Assembly: GCA_018224315.1 (NCBI GenBank)
Contig: JAGTVF010000111.1
Coordinates: forward strand, 1-16,564
Direction: 5' to 3'
Source of the DNA: Desulfobacterales bacterium
GTDB lineage: Bacteria > Desulfobacterota > Desulfobacteria > Desulfobacterales > Desulfosalsimonadaceae
Length of the DNA stretch: 16,564 nt
The translations under genes and the position numbers were made by a program. The notes under the pieces are model-generated. The model was not told the DNA's origin, ran no database searches, and worked only from the letters and a program-made list of their open reading frames with translations. Below are positions 7,335 through 15,298 of this stretch, one piece after another (positions within the stretch are counted from its first letter, which is position 1; each line of letters starts with the position of its first letter).

Positions 7335-9356
7335 ATGGAAGTTATTATGGAAAACATTCCGCTAACTTGTACCTTTATCGGTGTACTCGGGATTATTTAT
7401 TCCCTGATTGTGGCCGGAATGATCAAAACCGCCCCCACGGGCACGGAAAAAATGGTGGAAATTGCCAATGCCATTCAGGAAGGCGCAATCGCCTACCTGA
7501 ACCGTCAGCTCAAGACCATTGTCATTGTGGGCATCGCAATTTTTGTTATTATCTTTTTCACCCTTGGCACCACCACTGCGATGGGTTTTGTTGTTGGCGC
7601 CGTGGCCTCTTACCTGGCCGGTTATATCGGCATGCGGGTATCGGTGCTGGCCAATGTCCGTACAGCTGAAGCCGCCAAGGGCGGGCTGGCCGCAGGCCTG
7701 AAAATGGCTTTCCGGGGCGGCTCGGTGACCGGTATGCTGGTGGCAGGCCTTGCCCTGACCTCCATTGCCGGGTACTACACCATCGTCGAAGACGTGGTGC
7801 CCCTGGTGGCACTGGGCTTTGGCGGCAGCCTGATTTCCATCTTTGCCCGTCTCGGCGGCGGCATCTTCACCAAGGGTGCTGACGTGGGTGCGGACCTGGT
7901 GGGCAAGGTTGAAGCCGGCATTCCCGAAGATGACCCGAGAAACCCGGCCACCATCGCCGATAACGTCGGCGACAACGTCGGTGACTGCGCCGGCATGGCC
8001 GCAGACCTTTTTGAAACCTATGCGGTCACTGTTGTTGCCGCCATGCTGCTGGGCCACCTGTTTTTCCCCGAAGAGCCCATGGCAGTGCATTATCCCATGA
8101 TTCTCGGTGCCATCTCCATTATCGCATCCGTGATTGCCACATTGTTTGTCCGTCTAGGCAAAACTGAATACATCATGGGCGCCCTGTACAAGGGTATGTT
8201 TGGCGCAGCCATCCTGGCCGCCATTGCATTTTACATTTTTACCGTCAACATGGTGGACACAATCGGCGGTGTTCCGGGGATCAACCTGTTTTACGCATCC
8301 CTGGTGGGACTTGTGCTCACAGTTGTCATCGTTATTATCACTGAGTACTACACCGGCATTTACGGCCCGGTGAAAGCCATTGCCGAAGCCTCCACCACCG
8401 GCCATGCCACCAACATTATCGCCGGGCTGGCCATCAGCATGCAGGCCACTGCCGCTCCCGTGCTGGCCATCTGCGTGGGCATCGGCGTTGCTTACAGCTT
8501 TGCTGATCTTTATGGCATTGCCATTGCCGCCGTTGCCATGCTGTCGATGACCGGTATGGTCATTGCCATTGACGCTTACGGCCCGATCACGGACAATGCC
8601 GGCGGCATCGCCGAAATGGCGGATCTTGATGACAGTGTCCGCGCCGTCACCGATCCCCTGGATGCGGTTGGCAACACCACAAAAGCCGTGACCAAGGGTT
8701 ATGCCATCGGTTCCGCCGGTCTGGCCGCACTGGTGCTGTTTTCCTGCTACACCCAGGAATTCGTTCTCCAGGCCGGAACCGCGGAAGCCGCTGCAGCTCT
8801 GAATTTCGGGCTCAGCGATGTTAACGTGATTATTGGTCTGTTTATCGGCGGTCTGCTGCCTTTCATGTTTGCCTCCATTGCCATGAACGCGGTTGGCCGG
8901 GCAGGCAGTGCGGTTGTGGATGAAGTCCGCCGGCAGTTCCGGGAAATTCCGGGCATCATGGAAGGTACATCCAAGCCCGACTATGGGGCATGCGTGGATA
9001 TCGTCACCAAGTTCGCGCTTAAGGAAATGCTGATTCCGGCCCTGCTGCCTGTGGTGGCTCCTTTGCTGGTCGGCCTGTTTCTCGGCAAAATCGCCCTTGG
9101 CGGACTGCTCATCGGCAGTATTGTCACCGGTCTGTTTGTGGCCATCTCCATGACCACCGGTGGTGCAGCCTGGGACAATGCCAAGAAATACATTGAAGAC
9201 GGCTACTTTGGCGGCAAGGGCAGCGATGCCCACAAAGCCGCTGTCACCGGTGACACCGTCGGCGACCCGTACAAAGATACGGCCGGTCCTGCAGTCAACC
9301 CGATGATTAAGATTCTCAACGTGGTGGCCCTGCTGATGGTGCCGTTTTTGATGTAA
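7335..9356 (+). CDS. hppA: K+-independent H+-translocating membrane pyrophosphatase
   Basis: An integral-membrane pump that couples pyrophosphate hydrolysis to proton export (or makes PPi from the gradient). It has 673 residues and about 16 hydrophobic helices. Signature [11 protein letters not shown] lies at 183-193; acidic Mg-PPi-binding motifs follow at 209-227 ([12 protein letters not shown]), 413-428 ([12 protein letters not shown]) and ~614-650 ([21 protein letters not shown]). The K+-dependence site reads GNTTKAVT with Lys450 and Thr453, matching Lys460/Thr463 of the K+-independent class; known Na+ pumps are K+-dependent, so protons are the likely ion. ATG start with GGGAGG at 7324-7329. 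A short repeat CCTAA/TTAGG (7312-7316, 7321-7325) just touches this site. A strong terminator follows, so hppA ends the transcription unit. Confidence 0.97.
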   Translation: MEVIMENIPLTCTFIGVLGIIYSLIVAGMIKTAPTGTEKMVEIANAIQEGAIAYLNRQLKTIVIVGIAIFVIIFFTLGTTTAMGFVVGAVASYLAGYIGMRVSVLANVRTAEAAKGGLAAGLKMAFRGGSVTGMLVAGLALTSIAGYYTIVEDVVPLVALGFGGSLISIFARLGGGIFTKGADVGADLVGKVEAGIPEDDPRNPATIADNVGDNVGDCAGMAADLFETYAVTVVAAMLLGHLFFPEEPMAVHYPMILGAISIIASVIATLFVRLGKTEYIMGALYKGMFGAAILAAIAFYIFTVNMVDTIGGVPGINLFYASLVGLVLTVVIVIITEYYTGIYGPVKAIAEASTTGHATNIIAGLAISMQATAAPVLAICVGIGVAYSFADLYGIAIAAVAMLSMTGMVIAIDAYGPITDNAGGIAEMADLDDSVRAVTDPLDAVGNTTKAVTKGYAIGSAGLAALVLFSCYTQEFVLQAGTAEAAAALNFGLSDVNVIIGLFIGGLLPFMFASIAMNAVGRAGSAVVDEVRRQFREIPGIMEGTSKPDYGACVDIVTKFALKEMLIPALLPVVAPLLVGLFLGKIALGGLLIGSIVTGLFVAISMTTGGAAWDNAKKYIEDGYFGGKGSDAHKAAVTGDTVGDPYKDTAGPAVNPMIKILNVVALLMVPFLM

Positions 9357-9383
9357 GCAACGCATCTGTTACATAACAAAGCC

Positions 9384-9418
9384 AAAAAGGGCCGGTGAAA
9401 TTCACCGGCCCTTTTTTT
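9384..9418 (+). terminator. Strong Rho-independent terminator after hppA
   Basis: GGGCCGGTG (9389-9397) pairs perfectly with CACCGGCCC (9403-9411), with one or two more A-T pairs possible in the loop, followed by seven T (9412-9418). An A-run at 9384-9388 precedes it, so it could also work on the other strand. It separates hppA from carD. Confidence 0.93.
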
Positions 9419-9419
9419 G

Positions 9420-9448
9420 TTGATTCATTTCTCAAAAAATGATATAAG
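9420..9448 (+). promoter_or_regulatory. Candidate sigma-70 type promoter for carD-rluD
   Basis: A -35-like TTGATT (9420-9425) and a -10-like TATAAG (9443-9448) are separated by 17 bp. They sit directly after the hppA terminator and about 44 bp before the carD ATG, where a promoter is needed. Judged by consensus match only. Confidence 0.5.
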
Positions 9449-9491
9449 TCAGCTTTTAGGAATAAACTTTGCATAAACCTTGGTGAAAACT

Positions 9492-10043
9492 ATGGCTGAA
9501 AAAGCACAATCCCCAAAAAACCTGAGCAAGCAATTTGAAGTCGGCGACCTGGCCGTCTATCCGGCCCACGGTGTCGGGCGCATTGAATCCATTGAAAGCC
9601 GTGTGATTAACGGCGACACCCACGATTTCTACATCATGAAAATCATTGACAACGGAATGGTCATCATGATTCCCATCAGCAACGTGGATTCGGTGGGCCT
9701 GCGCACCGTTGTGGACAAAACACAGATTCCCGACATTTATGCCGTGCTTACGGAGAAAAAAGACGATTTGCAGGACAACCAGACCTGGAATCGCCGGTAC
9801 AAGGAATACATGGACAAGCTGAAAACCGGCTCGCCTTTTGATGTGGCCGCCGTGTTCCGGGATCTTTACATGCTCAAGCTTTCCAAGGATTTATCCTTCG
9901 GGGAGCGCAAACTGCTGGACACAGCCAGAACCCTTCTGATGCGGGAAATCTGCACCGCCAAAAACCAGGAGGAAACTCAGGTCTGGACTGAGATCGAATC
10001 GCTTTTTGACAGCAACGGAAACGGCAGCAAATCCGCTGAATGA
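9492..10043 (+). CDS. CarD/CdnL-family RNA polymerase-binding regulator
   Basis: This family binds the RNA polymerase beta subunit and stabilises the open promoter complex, notably at rRNA and other growth-linked promoters. The N-terminal RNAP-interacting (Tudor-like) domain spans ~14-75 (FEVGDLAVYPAHGVGRIESI ... FYIMKI ... VIMIPISNVDSVGLR). The C-terminal helical DNA-binding domain spans ~95-160, with Trp99 in QTWNRRYKEYMDKLK at the place of the tryptophan that wedges into the minor groove, then GSPFDVAAVFRDLY and LSFGERKLLDTA. From the ATG at 9492 the protein has 183 residues. I chose this start because GGTGA (9482-9486) stands 5 nt before it; in-frame TTG 9480 and GTG 9483 would add only 3-4 residues. 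It overlaps rluD by 4 bp. Confidence 0.92.
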   Translation: MAEKAQSPKNLSKQFEVGDLAVYPAHGVGRIESIESRVINGDTHDFYIMKIIDNGMVIMIPISNVDSVGLRTVVDKTQIPDIYAVLTEKKDDLQDNQTWNRRYKEYMDKLKTGSPFDVAAVFRDLYMLKLSKDLSFGERKLLDTARTLLMREICTAKNQEETQVWTEIESLFDSNGNGSKSAE

Positions 10044-11044
10044 CCCGTTCCGATGGGCAAATCACCCTTGTTGCCGGCGCTGATCAGGCCGGATTGCGCC
10101 TGGATCAGTTCGTGGCATCCCTGGTTCCCGGATGCTCCCGAAACACGGCGGCAAACTGGATCAAAAAACAACAGGTCCTTGTGGGCGGTGCAGCCAAAAA
10201 GCCGGGATACCGGGTAAGCGCCGGGGATATGGTTTCCGTGCCGACCCGTGCAGCAGAACCGATTGCCTCCACTGCCGGCCGGCCCATCGTCCCCGAACCC
10301 CTTGACCTTGATCTGCTCTATGTTGATGCGCATATCATTGCGATCAATAAACCACCCGGCATGGTCGTGCATCCGGCCGCCGGCCATCTCACCGGCACCA
10401 TTGCCCACGGCCTGGTATTTCATTTCCCGGAAATCCAAAACATCGGCTCCGAACCTTCCCGGCCGGGCATTGTCCACAGGCTGGACAAAGACACCTCGGG
10501 TGTGCTGGTGGCAGCCCGCACCCAGGCGGCATGGACGTCATTGACCCGCCAGTTTCAACAGCGCACAGTAGAGAAAACCTATGACGCGTTTGTGCTCGGG
10601 AACCCTGAACGGGATTGTGGGCGGATCACTCTTCCAATTTTCCGGCATCCCGGGGACCGGAAAAAAATGGCGGCTGCGGAAAATCCGGATCTGCCCTCAA
10701 GACACGCTGAAACAACCTGGCAGGTTGTTGGGCGGTTTGCCCGAGCGGCCAGACTTGAATGCCAAATCCGCACCGGCCGCACCCACCAGATCCGGGTGCA
10801 CCTTGCAGCCATCGGTCATCCTGTGATTGGCGATGCCGTATACGGCTGCCGGCGCGCCCGAAAGGCTTGCCGCAGTTTTCCGGATCTGAAAAAAATCTAC
10901 CATCAAAGCTTTCGCCAGATGCTTCATGCCAGACACATCGCTTTGAACCATCCCCAAAGCGGCAGGGTCCTGCGCATAACCGCCCCCCTTCCCGATGACA
11001 TGCTTTGGCTGCAAAAGGCCATGGAAAAAGACCTCAGTGACTGA
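10040..11044 (+). CDS. RluA-family 23S rRNA pseudouridine synthase (RluD-like)
   Basis: It converts specific uridines of large-subunit rRNA to pseudouridine; RluD members modify helix 69. It has 334 residues. An S4 RNA-binding domain covers ~18-66 (LRLDQFVASL ... AANWIKKQQVLVGG), then the catalytic domain: INKPPGMVVHPA (103-114), HRLDKDTSG (146-154) with catalytic Asp149, and GRTHQIRVHLA (246-256). The ATG at 10040 overlaps the carD stop in ATGA, so the two are translationally coupled. The S4 domain and the HRLDKDTSG motif favour RluD/RluC over RluA, but the exact target uridine cannot be read from the sequence, so no symbol is given. The next gene converges on it from the other strand, 32 bp away. 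Confidence 0.93.
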   Translation: MTRSDGQITLVAGADQAGLRLDQFVASLVPGCSRNTAANWIKKQQVLVGGAAKKPGYRVSAGDMVSVPTRAAEPIASTAGRPIVPEPLDLDLLYVDAHIIAINKPPGMVVHPAAGHLTGTIAHGLVFHFPEIQNIGSEPSRPGIVHRLDKDTSGVLVAARTQAAWTSLTRQFQQRTVEKTYDAFVLGNPERDCGRITLPIFRHPGDRKKMAAAENPDLPSRHAETTWQVVGRFARAARLECQIRTGRTHQIRVHLAAIGHPVIGDAVYGCRRARKACRSFPDLKKIYHQSFRQMLHARHIALNHPQSGRVLRITAPLPDDMLWLQKAMEKDLSD

Positions 11045-11076
11045 CAGCGGCAAATGGCCTTATCTTCGTTTGCTTT

Positions 11077-11655
11077 TCAACGCTTTTTAACAGCCAGGGT
11101 ACAGCGCCGGCTTTGCTTGTCAAAAGTCATCACGATCTCTTCATCGGGTTTCTTCTCTGAAGCCAGCTGCCCATAGCGCTGCTTGATGCGCTGTACAAAG
11201 GCTTCACGATTTTCCGCATCCGGATTCTGTCCCAAATTTTCAAGCTTTTTTTGCTGAATTTCCCAGAGCCGGTCCACAGAATAAATACGTCTTTTGTTAT
11301 TATCGGTCCGCTCCTGACTGTCATCCAATCCATTCTTCTCTGCCGGCCGCAAATGCCCGGACTGGCGTTTGCGCACAGCCTCAGCGTTATCCCATAATTG
11401 CCGCCAGGCATGGCTCAAATGATATACTTTCCACTGCAGATTATCCAGGAGGGTCTCCAGATATCGATTGGAAATGTTTGGATCGATGCGCATATTTTGG
11501 ATTCTTTCAATGAATTCCTGGTGCCGGGGGTGGGGCTTGTTGTCCCGGTCAGCAAGATAGGCCCGAATTCTGGCATCCATTTCCTCGGCTTCGCGGACAA
11601 GGGCACGCAGCCGGGCTTCCTCATCCCTTCTTTGCTGGGCAACATCGACGGCCAT
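11077..11655 (-). CDS. Charged helical protein of unknown function
   Basis: A 192-residue soluble protein without signal peptide or membrane segment. The first ~55 residues are a likely coiled coil rich in Arg and Glu (RRDEEARLRALVREAEEMD). A middle part (~58-98) has an aromatic helix pair (RYLETLLDNLQWKVYHLSHA, then WRQLWDN). After a polar stretch (~99-122) comes a second helical part (124-165) and a short C-terminal beta-like end (EEIVMTFDK, RCTLAVKKR). This order reminds me of the myxobacterial MXAN_5187 C-terminal domain family, but only from memory and weakly. The start at 11655 is set by a perfect AAAGGAGGAGA just upstream; the frame extends 10 codons further but without such a site. 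It follows the rnf operon on the same strand, behind a terminator-like hairpin, so the link to Rnf is unclear. Confidence 0.7.
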   Translation of the reverse strand: MAVDVAQQRRDEEARLRALVREAEEMDARIRAYLADRDNKPHPRHQEFIERIQNMRIDPNISNRYLETLLDNLQWKVYHLSHAWRQLWDNAEAVRKRQSGHLRPAEKNGLDDSQERTDNNKRRIYSVDRLWEIQQKKLENLGQNPDAENREAFVQRIKQRYGQLASEKKPDEEIVMTFDKQSRRCTLAVKKR

Positions 11656-11658
11656 TTC

Positions 11659-11667
11659 TCCTCCTTT
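11659..11667 (-). promoter_or_regulatory. Strong ribosome binding site that sets the start at 11655
   Basis: Read on the minus strand this is AAAGGAGGA, 3-6 nt before the ATG at 11655-11653. It is a near-perfect Shine-Dalgarno sequence and rules against the upstream in-frame ATG at 11685. Confidence 0.8.
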
Positions 11668-11785
11668 GCTCAAGGCCCGTGACAAAGTATGCGTGGCTTT
11701 CCGGCTTTTTCATATGACAATGCTGTATGAATTCATTAACAAGGTTTCCGCATTTTGTAAACCCGATCAGACAGCTCCCCAAAAA

Positions 11786-11832
11786 CGCAAAAAAGCCGTG
11801 GCGGAAACCATCATCCGGCCAACGGCTTTTGT
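11786..11832 (-). terminator. Terminator-like hairpin downstream of the rnf operon
   Basis: AAAAGCCGT (11791-11799) pairs with ACGGCTTTT (11822-11830); inside it GGC (11800-11802) pairs with GCC (11818-11820) and GG (11803-11804) with CC, leaving a ~10-nt loop. On the minus strand the stem ends in ...GGCTTTTTTGCG followed by more T. It starts about 33 bp after the rnfB stop, so it fits the end of the rnf transcript. The rest of the 208-bp space between rnfB and the unknown gene holds no other gene I can support, and no convincing promoter. Confidence 0.65.
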
Positions 11833-11863
11833 TTACGGCAAAATAATTTAAACAGCAGTCAGA

Positions 11864-13945
11864 TCAGGCTGCATTTTTCGGGTTATCGGGATTATAACAC
11901 AAACGGCAGCAGTTTAAACACCGGCCGGCTTCTTCCAGTGCATCCGGTTCAGCAAGAACAAGATCTGCTTCAATAAAGCTGTGAATCCGTTCCTGGACCG
12001 GCAGCTCGGGCATGGGTTTTCTCTTGCTTGTCCCGATCCCGGGCACGGACGAAAAGATTGATTCCGGAATGTGCCGCTGGGACAGAAGAGCACGATTCTG
12101 GGCGGTTACCGGCTTTCCCTTTAAAAACAGATCAATGCCTCTGGCCGCCCTCCGGCCCCCGCCAATGGCGTCCACCACGAGCGCCGGGCCAGTGGCACCG
12201 TCGCCTGCGGCAAAAATATAGGGCACATTGGACTGGCAGGTATCGGGATTGACATCTATGGTATCCCAACGGGTCAGATTGAGCTCCTCCATGCGGGTTC
12301 CCGGGGTCCGGAATGCCGTATCCGGGGACTGGCCGATGGCGGTAATAATGGTATCCACTTCGAGCACGGTCTCAGAGCCTTCAACCGGTACCGGGCGCCG
12401 GCGGCCGCTGGCATCCGGTTCGCCAAGTTCCATTTGGAGGTATTCCAGGCCGGCTACGCTGCCGTTTTCATCCTCGATCACCTTGTTGGGCGCGGCCAGA
12501 AAAACAAATTCCACTCCCTCGTGTTCCGCGGCCACGATTTCAACGTCATTGGCGGGCATTTCCTTACGGGTCCGGCGATAGACCAGATAGACCTTTTCAA
12601 CACCCATGCGGATCAGGGTCCGCACACAGTCAATGGCCGTATTGCCCCCGCCGATGACCGCAGCCCGTTTTCCGATATCCACATTTTCCTGGTTGCCGAG
12701 GGCAGACAAAAAGTTAATACCGGTGAAACAACCGCTTAAGTCTTCCCCGGGTATTTTGAGCTTATAGTCCTTCCACGCACCAACACCCATGAAAATGGCG
12801 TCAAAACCGCCGCCCACAAGGGAGCCCAGATCAAAATCCAGGCCCATTTTCACATTTGTATGATGATCAATGCCCAGATTTAAAATGCTCTCGATCTCCC
12901 AGTCCAGAACCGCTTTGGGCAGCCGGTATTCCGGGATGCCATAGCGCAGCATACCCCCGAGTTTGGGCATGGCCTCAAAAATGGTTACATCATGGCCCAC
13001 ACGACGAAGAAAATAAGCACAGCTCAAACCCGCCGGGCCGCCGCCCACAACAGCCACCCGCTTGCCCGTATCCGGGGCCTTGGATATGGGAAGACGCTTG
13101 CCGGAATTCATTTCCACATCTGCGGCAAAGCGCTTGAGCTGATTAATGGATACGGATTCCGTGTCCTCAATGGAGCGCCTGCAGTATTCCTCGCAGGGAT
13201 GCGGGCAGACCCGGCCGCAGGCCAGCAGCAGGGGATTTCGCTCCCGGATGGTGTCCACGGCAGAGTCATATTGGCCTTCACGGATATGGGTAATGTATCT
13301 GGGAATGTCAATTTCTGCCGGGCAGGTCTGCTGGCATGGTGCCAGCGCGTCATCCTCGGTGTTGAGATGCAGCAGCCGCTGGGACATGGTCCGCACTTCA
13401 ATAATGGATTTGGGACATACCCGCTCGCAGGCCCCGCACCCCACGCACTTGTCCTTGTCCACGATGGGATATCCGTTGGGACCGATGCAAAGCGCGTCAA
13501 ATTTGCAGGCATTGACGCAATCACCATAACCCAGGCATCCGATATGACAGTCTCTCTTGCCGCCATACAGGGCACTGACGGCACTGCATTGGTTCAGGCC
13601 CTGGTAAACAAAACGATCCGTGGCCCGGTGGCCCCCCTGGCAGTTGTTATAAGATTTCAAGGGTTCGGCCGTGCCCGCTTCTGATCCCATGATGGCGGCA
13701 ATGGCGGAAACATTTTCCGGCCCGACCAGAATACAGACGTTTGGCGGCGCATCTCCGTTGACAACCGCCACGGCTGCAGACGAACATCCCGCATATCCGC
13801 ATCCGCCGCAGTTGGCGCCGGCAAGAAGACCCTCTATCTTGGCGATGCGCGGGTCCTCATACACATAAAACACCTTGGAGGCCACACTCAGGGCTACCCC
13901 GCAAACGCCGCCAAGGCCCAATGTAAAAAGTATTGCTTCTATCAC
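11864..13945 (-). CDS. rnfB: RnfB fused to a GltD/NfnB-type NAD(P)H- and FAD-binding oxidoreductase
   Basis: A 693-residue fusion. Residues 1-~186 are a full RnfB: membrane anchor (~2-27), the Fe-S domain with Cys46, 49, 54 and 71 (ANCGGCGYAGC), and a 2x[4Fe-4S] ferredoxin domain (CHIGCLGYGDCVNAC at 133-147; CVGCGACERVCPKS at 167-180). Residues ~200-615 resemble the small subunit of glutamate synthase or NfnB: an Fe-S domain with Cys204, 208, 243, 247, 251 and 255, an FAD site VAVVGGGPAGLSCAYF (297-312), an NAD(P)H site AAVIGGGNTAIDC (428-440) followed by YRRTRKEMPA, which suggests NADPH, and the closing FAD motif AAGDGATGPALVVDAIGGG (579-597). The tail ends in CLNCCRLC (676-683). GTG start with AAAGGGG at 13952-13958. 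RnfB normally feeds ferredoxin electrons into the Rnf ion pump; here a second nucleotide site is attached. It is the last gene of the rnf operon. No frameshift or linker stop is seen. Confidence 0.93.
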   Translation of the reverse strand: MIEAILFTLGLGGVCGVALSVASKVFYVYEDPRIAKIEGLLAGANCGGCGYAGCSSAAVAVVNGDAPPNVCILVGPENVSAIAAIMGSEAGTAEPLKSYNNCQGGHRATDRFVYQGLNQCSAVSALYGGKRDCHIGCLGYGDCVNACKFDALCIGPNGYPIVDKDKCVGCGACERVCPKSIIEVRTMSQRLLHLNTEDDALAPCQQTCPAEIDIPRYITHIREGQYDSAVDTIRERNPLLLACGRVCPHPCEEYCRRSIEDTESVSINQLKRFAADVEMNSGKRLPISKAPDTGKRVAVVGGGPAGLSCAYFLRRVGHDVTIFEAMPKLGGMLRYGIPEYRLPKAVLDWEIESILNLGIDHHTNVKMGLDFDLGSLVGGGFDAIFMGVGAWKDYKLKIPGEDLSGCFTGINFLSALGNQENVDIGKRAAVIGGGNTAIDCVRTLIRMGVEKVYLVYRRTRKEMPANDVEIVAAEHEGVEFVFLAAPNKVIEDENGSVAGLEYLQMELGEPDASGRRRPVPVEGSETVLEVDTIITAIGQSPDTAFRTPGTRMEELNLTRWDTIDVNPDTCQSNVPYIFAAGDGATGPALVVDAIGGGRRAARGIDLFLKGKPVTAQNRALLSQRHIPESIFSSVPGIGTSKRKPMPELPVQERIHSFIEADLVLAEPDALEEAGRCLNCCRLCYNPDNPKNAA

Positions 13946-14006
13946 TGCAATCCCCTTTGATTTGCTTCCGGAATTTGATGGATCAAAACCAGCAGTGGCG
14001 TTTTTC

Positions 14007-14582
14007 CTAGACCAGCCCCCGGAACCCGATAAAGGCCAGCGCCAGCATGCCCGCGGTCACAAGTCCGATGGATGTGTCCTGCAGTGGCCTCGGCACCCGG
14101 CCGAGAATCACCCGCTCACGTACACCGGCAAACAGGACAAGTGCCAGGCCGAAACCAATGGCATAAGAAATCGACGAGGTCAGCGCCTGGAGAAAATTGT
14201 ATTCTTCCTTGATATTGATCAGACAGACACCCATCACCGCGCAGTTGGTGGTGATCAGCGGCAAAAAGATCCCCAGTCCGGCATACAGGGCGGGAATGCT
14301 TTTTTTAAGAAACATCTCAACAAACTGGACCAGGGATGCAATCACCAGAATAAAGGCAATTGTTCGAAGAAATTCAATATCCAGGGTTTTGAGAAAGTAA
14401 GTGTCAATGGTCCAGGTAATAATGGCGGCCAGGGTCATGACAAAAACCACTGCGCCGGCCATGCCCGTGGCGGTTTCCATCTTCTTGGAAGTGCCGATAA
14501 AAGGGCAAATTCCCAGATATTGCGCCAAAACGATGTTGTTGATAAGGATACTGCTGATAATCAGGACCGTGTAATCGCCCAT
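14007..14582 (-). CDS. rnfA: Rnf complex membrane subunit A
   Basis: A polytopic inner-membrane subunit of the Rnf ferredoxin:NAD+ oxidoreductase, forming with RnfE the core that passes electrons across the membrane. From the ATG at 14582 it has 191 residues with about six hydrophobic helices. The opening SSILINNIVLAQYLGICPF and the repeat element PLITTNCAVMGV are family hallmarks; Cys26 and Cys114 stand where RnfA and RnfE jointly bind an Fe-S cluster in known structures. I chose 14582 because AGGGGAGA (14589-14596, minus strand) is 6 nt upstream; the frame extends to an ATG at 14609, but those residues lie in the intercistronic hairpin. It lies between rnfE (109 nt) and rnfB (61 nt). Confidence 0.95.
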   Translation of the reverse strand: MGDYTVLIISSILINNIVLAQYLGICPFIGTSKKMETATGMAGAVVFVMTLAAIITWTIDTYFLKTLDIEFLRTIAFILVIASLVQFVEMFLKKSIPALYAGLGIFLPLITTNCAVMGVCLINIKEEYNFLQALTSSISYAIGFGLALVLFAGVRERVILGRVPRPLQDTSIGLVTAGMLALAFIGFRGLV

Positions 14583-14603
14583 AATGTTTCTCCCCTGCCC
14601 GGC

Positions 14604-14633
14604 TGCCATCCGGGGTTTTCACACCGGATGGCA
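14604..14633 (-). promoter_or_regulatory. Perfect 10-bp hairpin between rnfE and rnfA
   Basis: TGCCATCCGG (14604-14613) is the exact reverse complement of CCGGATGGCA (14624-14633), around a 10-nt loop. It lies in the 109-nt gap between the rnfE stop and the rnfA start and ends 8 nt before the rnfA ribosome binding site on the transcript. No T-run follows on the minus strand, so it is not a normal terminator. It may stabilise or process the polycistronic mRNA, or tune rnfA translation. Confidence 0.6.
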
Positions 14634-14691
14634 TAACTATGTTCAATCGATTTTCAGCACAAGCCGCGTCCGGATAAATCCGTGCGGGCCG

Positions 14692-15285
14692 CTATTTCTT
14701 GCCTATGAGATTCATGATGCACAGCAGCAGGCCCAGGCAGATAAATGCGCCCGGCGCCTCCACCATAAAGGCAAAGGGTTCAAAGGACGTCGGAAACACC
14801 TGAGCGCCCATCAGCTTGCCGGTACCCAGACTTTCGCGCACCGCACTGATCACGGTCAGCGAAAGGGTGAACCCAATGCCGATGCCCAAACCGTCGGCCA
14901 GGGACGGCACCAGTTTGTTTTTGGAGGCAAACGCCTCTGACCGCCCGAGAACGATACAGTTGACCACAATGAGGGGAATAAAAATTCCGAGGTTTAAAAA
15001 CAGCTGATACGCATAGGCCTGCATTATCAACTCCACCACGGTCACAAATGTGGCAATGATGATGATAAAACAGGCGATCCGAATTCTTGAGGGGATCACC
15101 CCGCTTAAGATAGAGACCAGCATGTTGGCGCATACCAGCACGAACGTGGTTGCCACTCCCATACCGATTCCGTTTTCAACCGATTTGGTCACCGCCAATG
15201 TGGGACACAAACCAAGCACCAGTCGAAACGGCGGGATTTCCTCCCACAAACCCTTTACAAATTCCTGCCCGATGGTTTTCGCCAT
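14692..15285 (-). CDS. rnfE: Rnf complex membrane subunit E
   Basis: The second polytopic core subunit, homologous to RnfA and inserted in the opposite orientation. It has 197 residues and about six hydrophobic helices. Family marks: EIPPFRLVLGLCPTLAVTKS with Cys27, and IPLIVVNCIVLGRSEAFA with Cys110, the partner cysteines for the shared Fe-S cluster; then GIGFTLSLTVISAVRE. ATG start at 15285; its AGGAG (15296-15300) overlaps the rnfG stop codon (read TAGGAG), so the two are very likely coupled. It precedes rnfA after an unusually long 109-nt gap with a hairpin. Confidence 0.95.
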   Translation of the reverse strand: MAKTIGQEFVKGLWEEIPPFRLVLGLCPTLAVTKSVENGIGMGVATTFVLVCANMLVSILSGVIPSRIRIACFIIIIATFVTVVELIMQAYAYQLFLNLGIFIPLIVVNCIVLGRSEAFASKNKLVPSLADGLGIGIGFTLSLTVISAVRESLGTGKLMGAQVFPTSFEPFAFMVEAPGAFICLGLLLCIMNLIGKK

Positions 15286-15298
15286 GATCTATTCGCTC

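Noticed and set aside
8154..9365. A 403-codon open frame on the minus strand opposite hppA
   Set aside because: His/Gly/Asn-rich translation without domains, exactly antisense to the conserved pyrophosphatase; a codon-bias artefact.
11666..11851. A 61-codon plus-strand frame between the unknown gene and rnfB
   Set aside because: It crosses the terminator-like hairpin, has no ribosome binding site, and its translation shows no protein-like pattern.
12992..13684. A 230-codon plus-strand frame opposite the RnfB fusion, and similar frames at 13875-14636 and 15050-15853
   Set aside because: All are antisense to well-supported rnf genes and resemble no known family.
14583..14609. Earlier ATG for rnfA, adding nine residues
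   Set aside because: The added residues lie in the intercistronic hairpin and ribosome binding site; the ATG at 14582 has AGGGGAGA 6 nt upstream and gives the family N-terminus.
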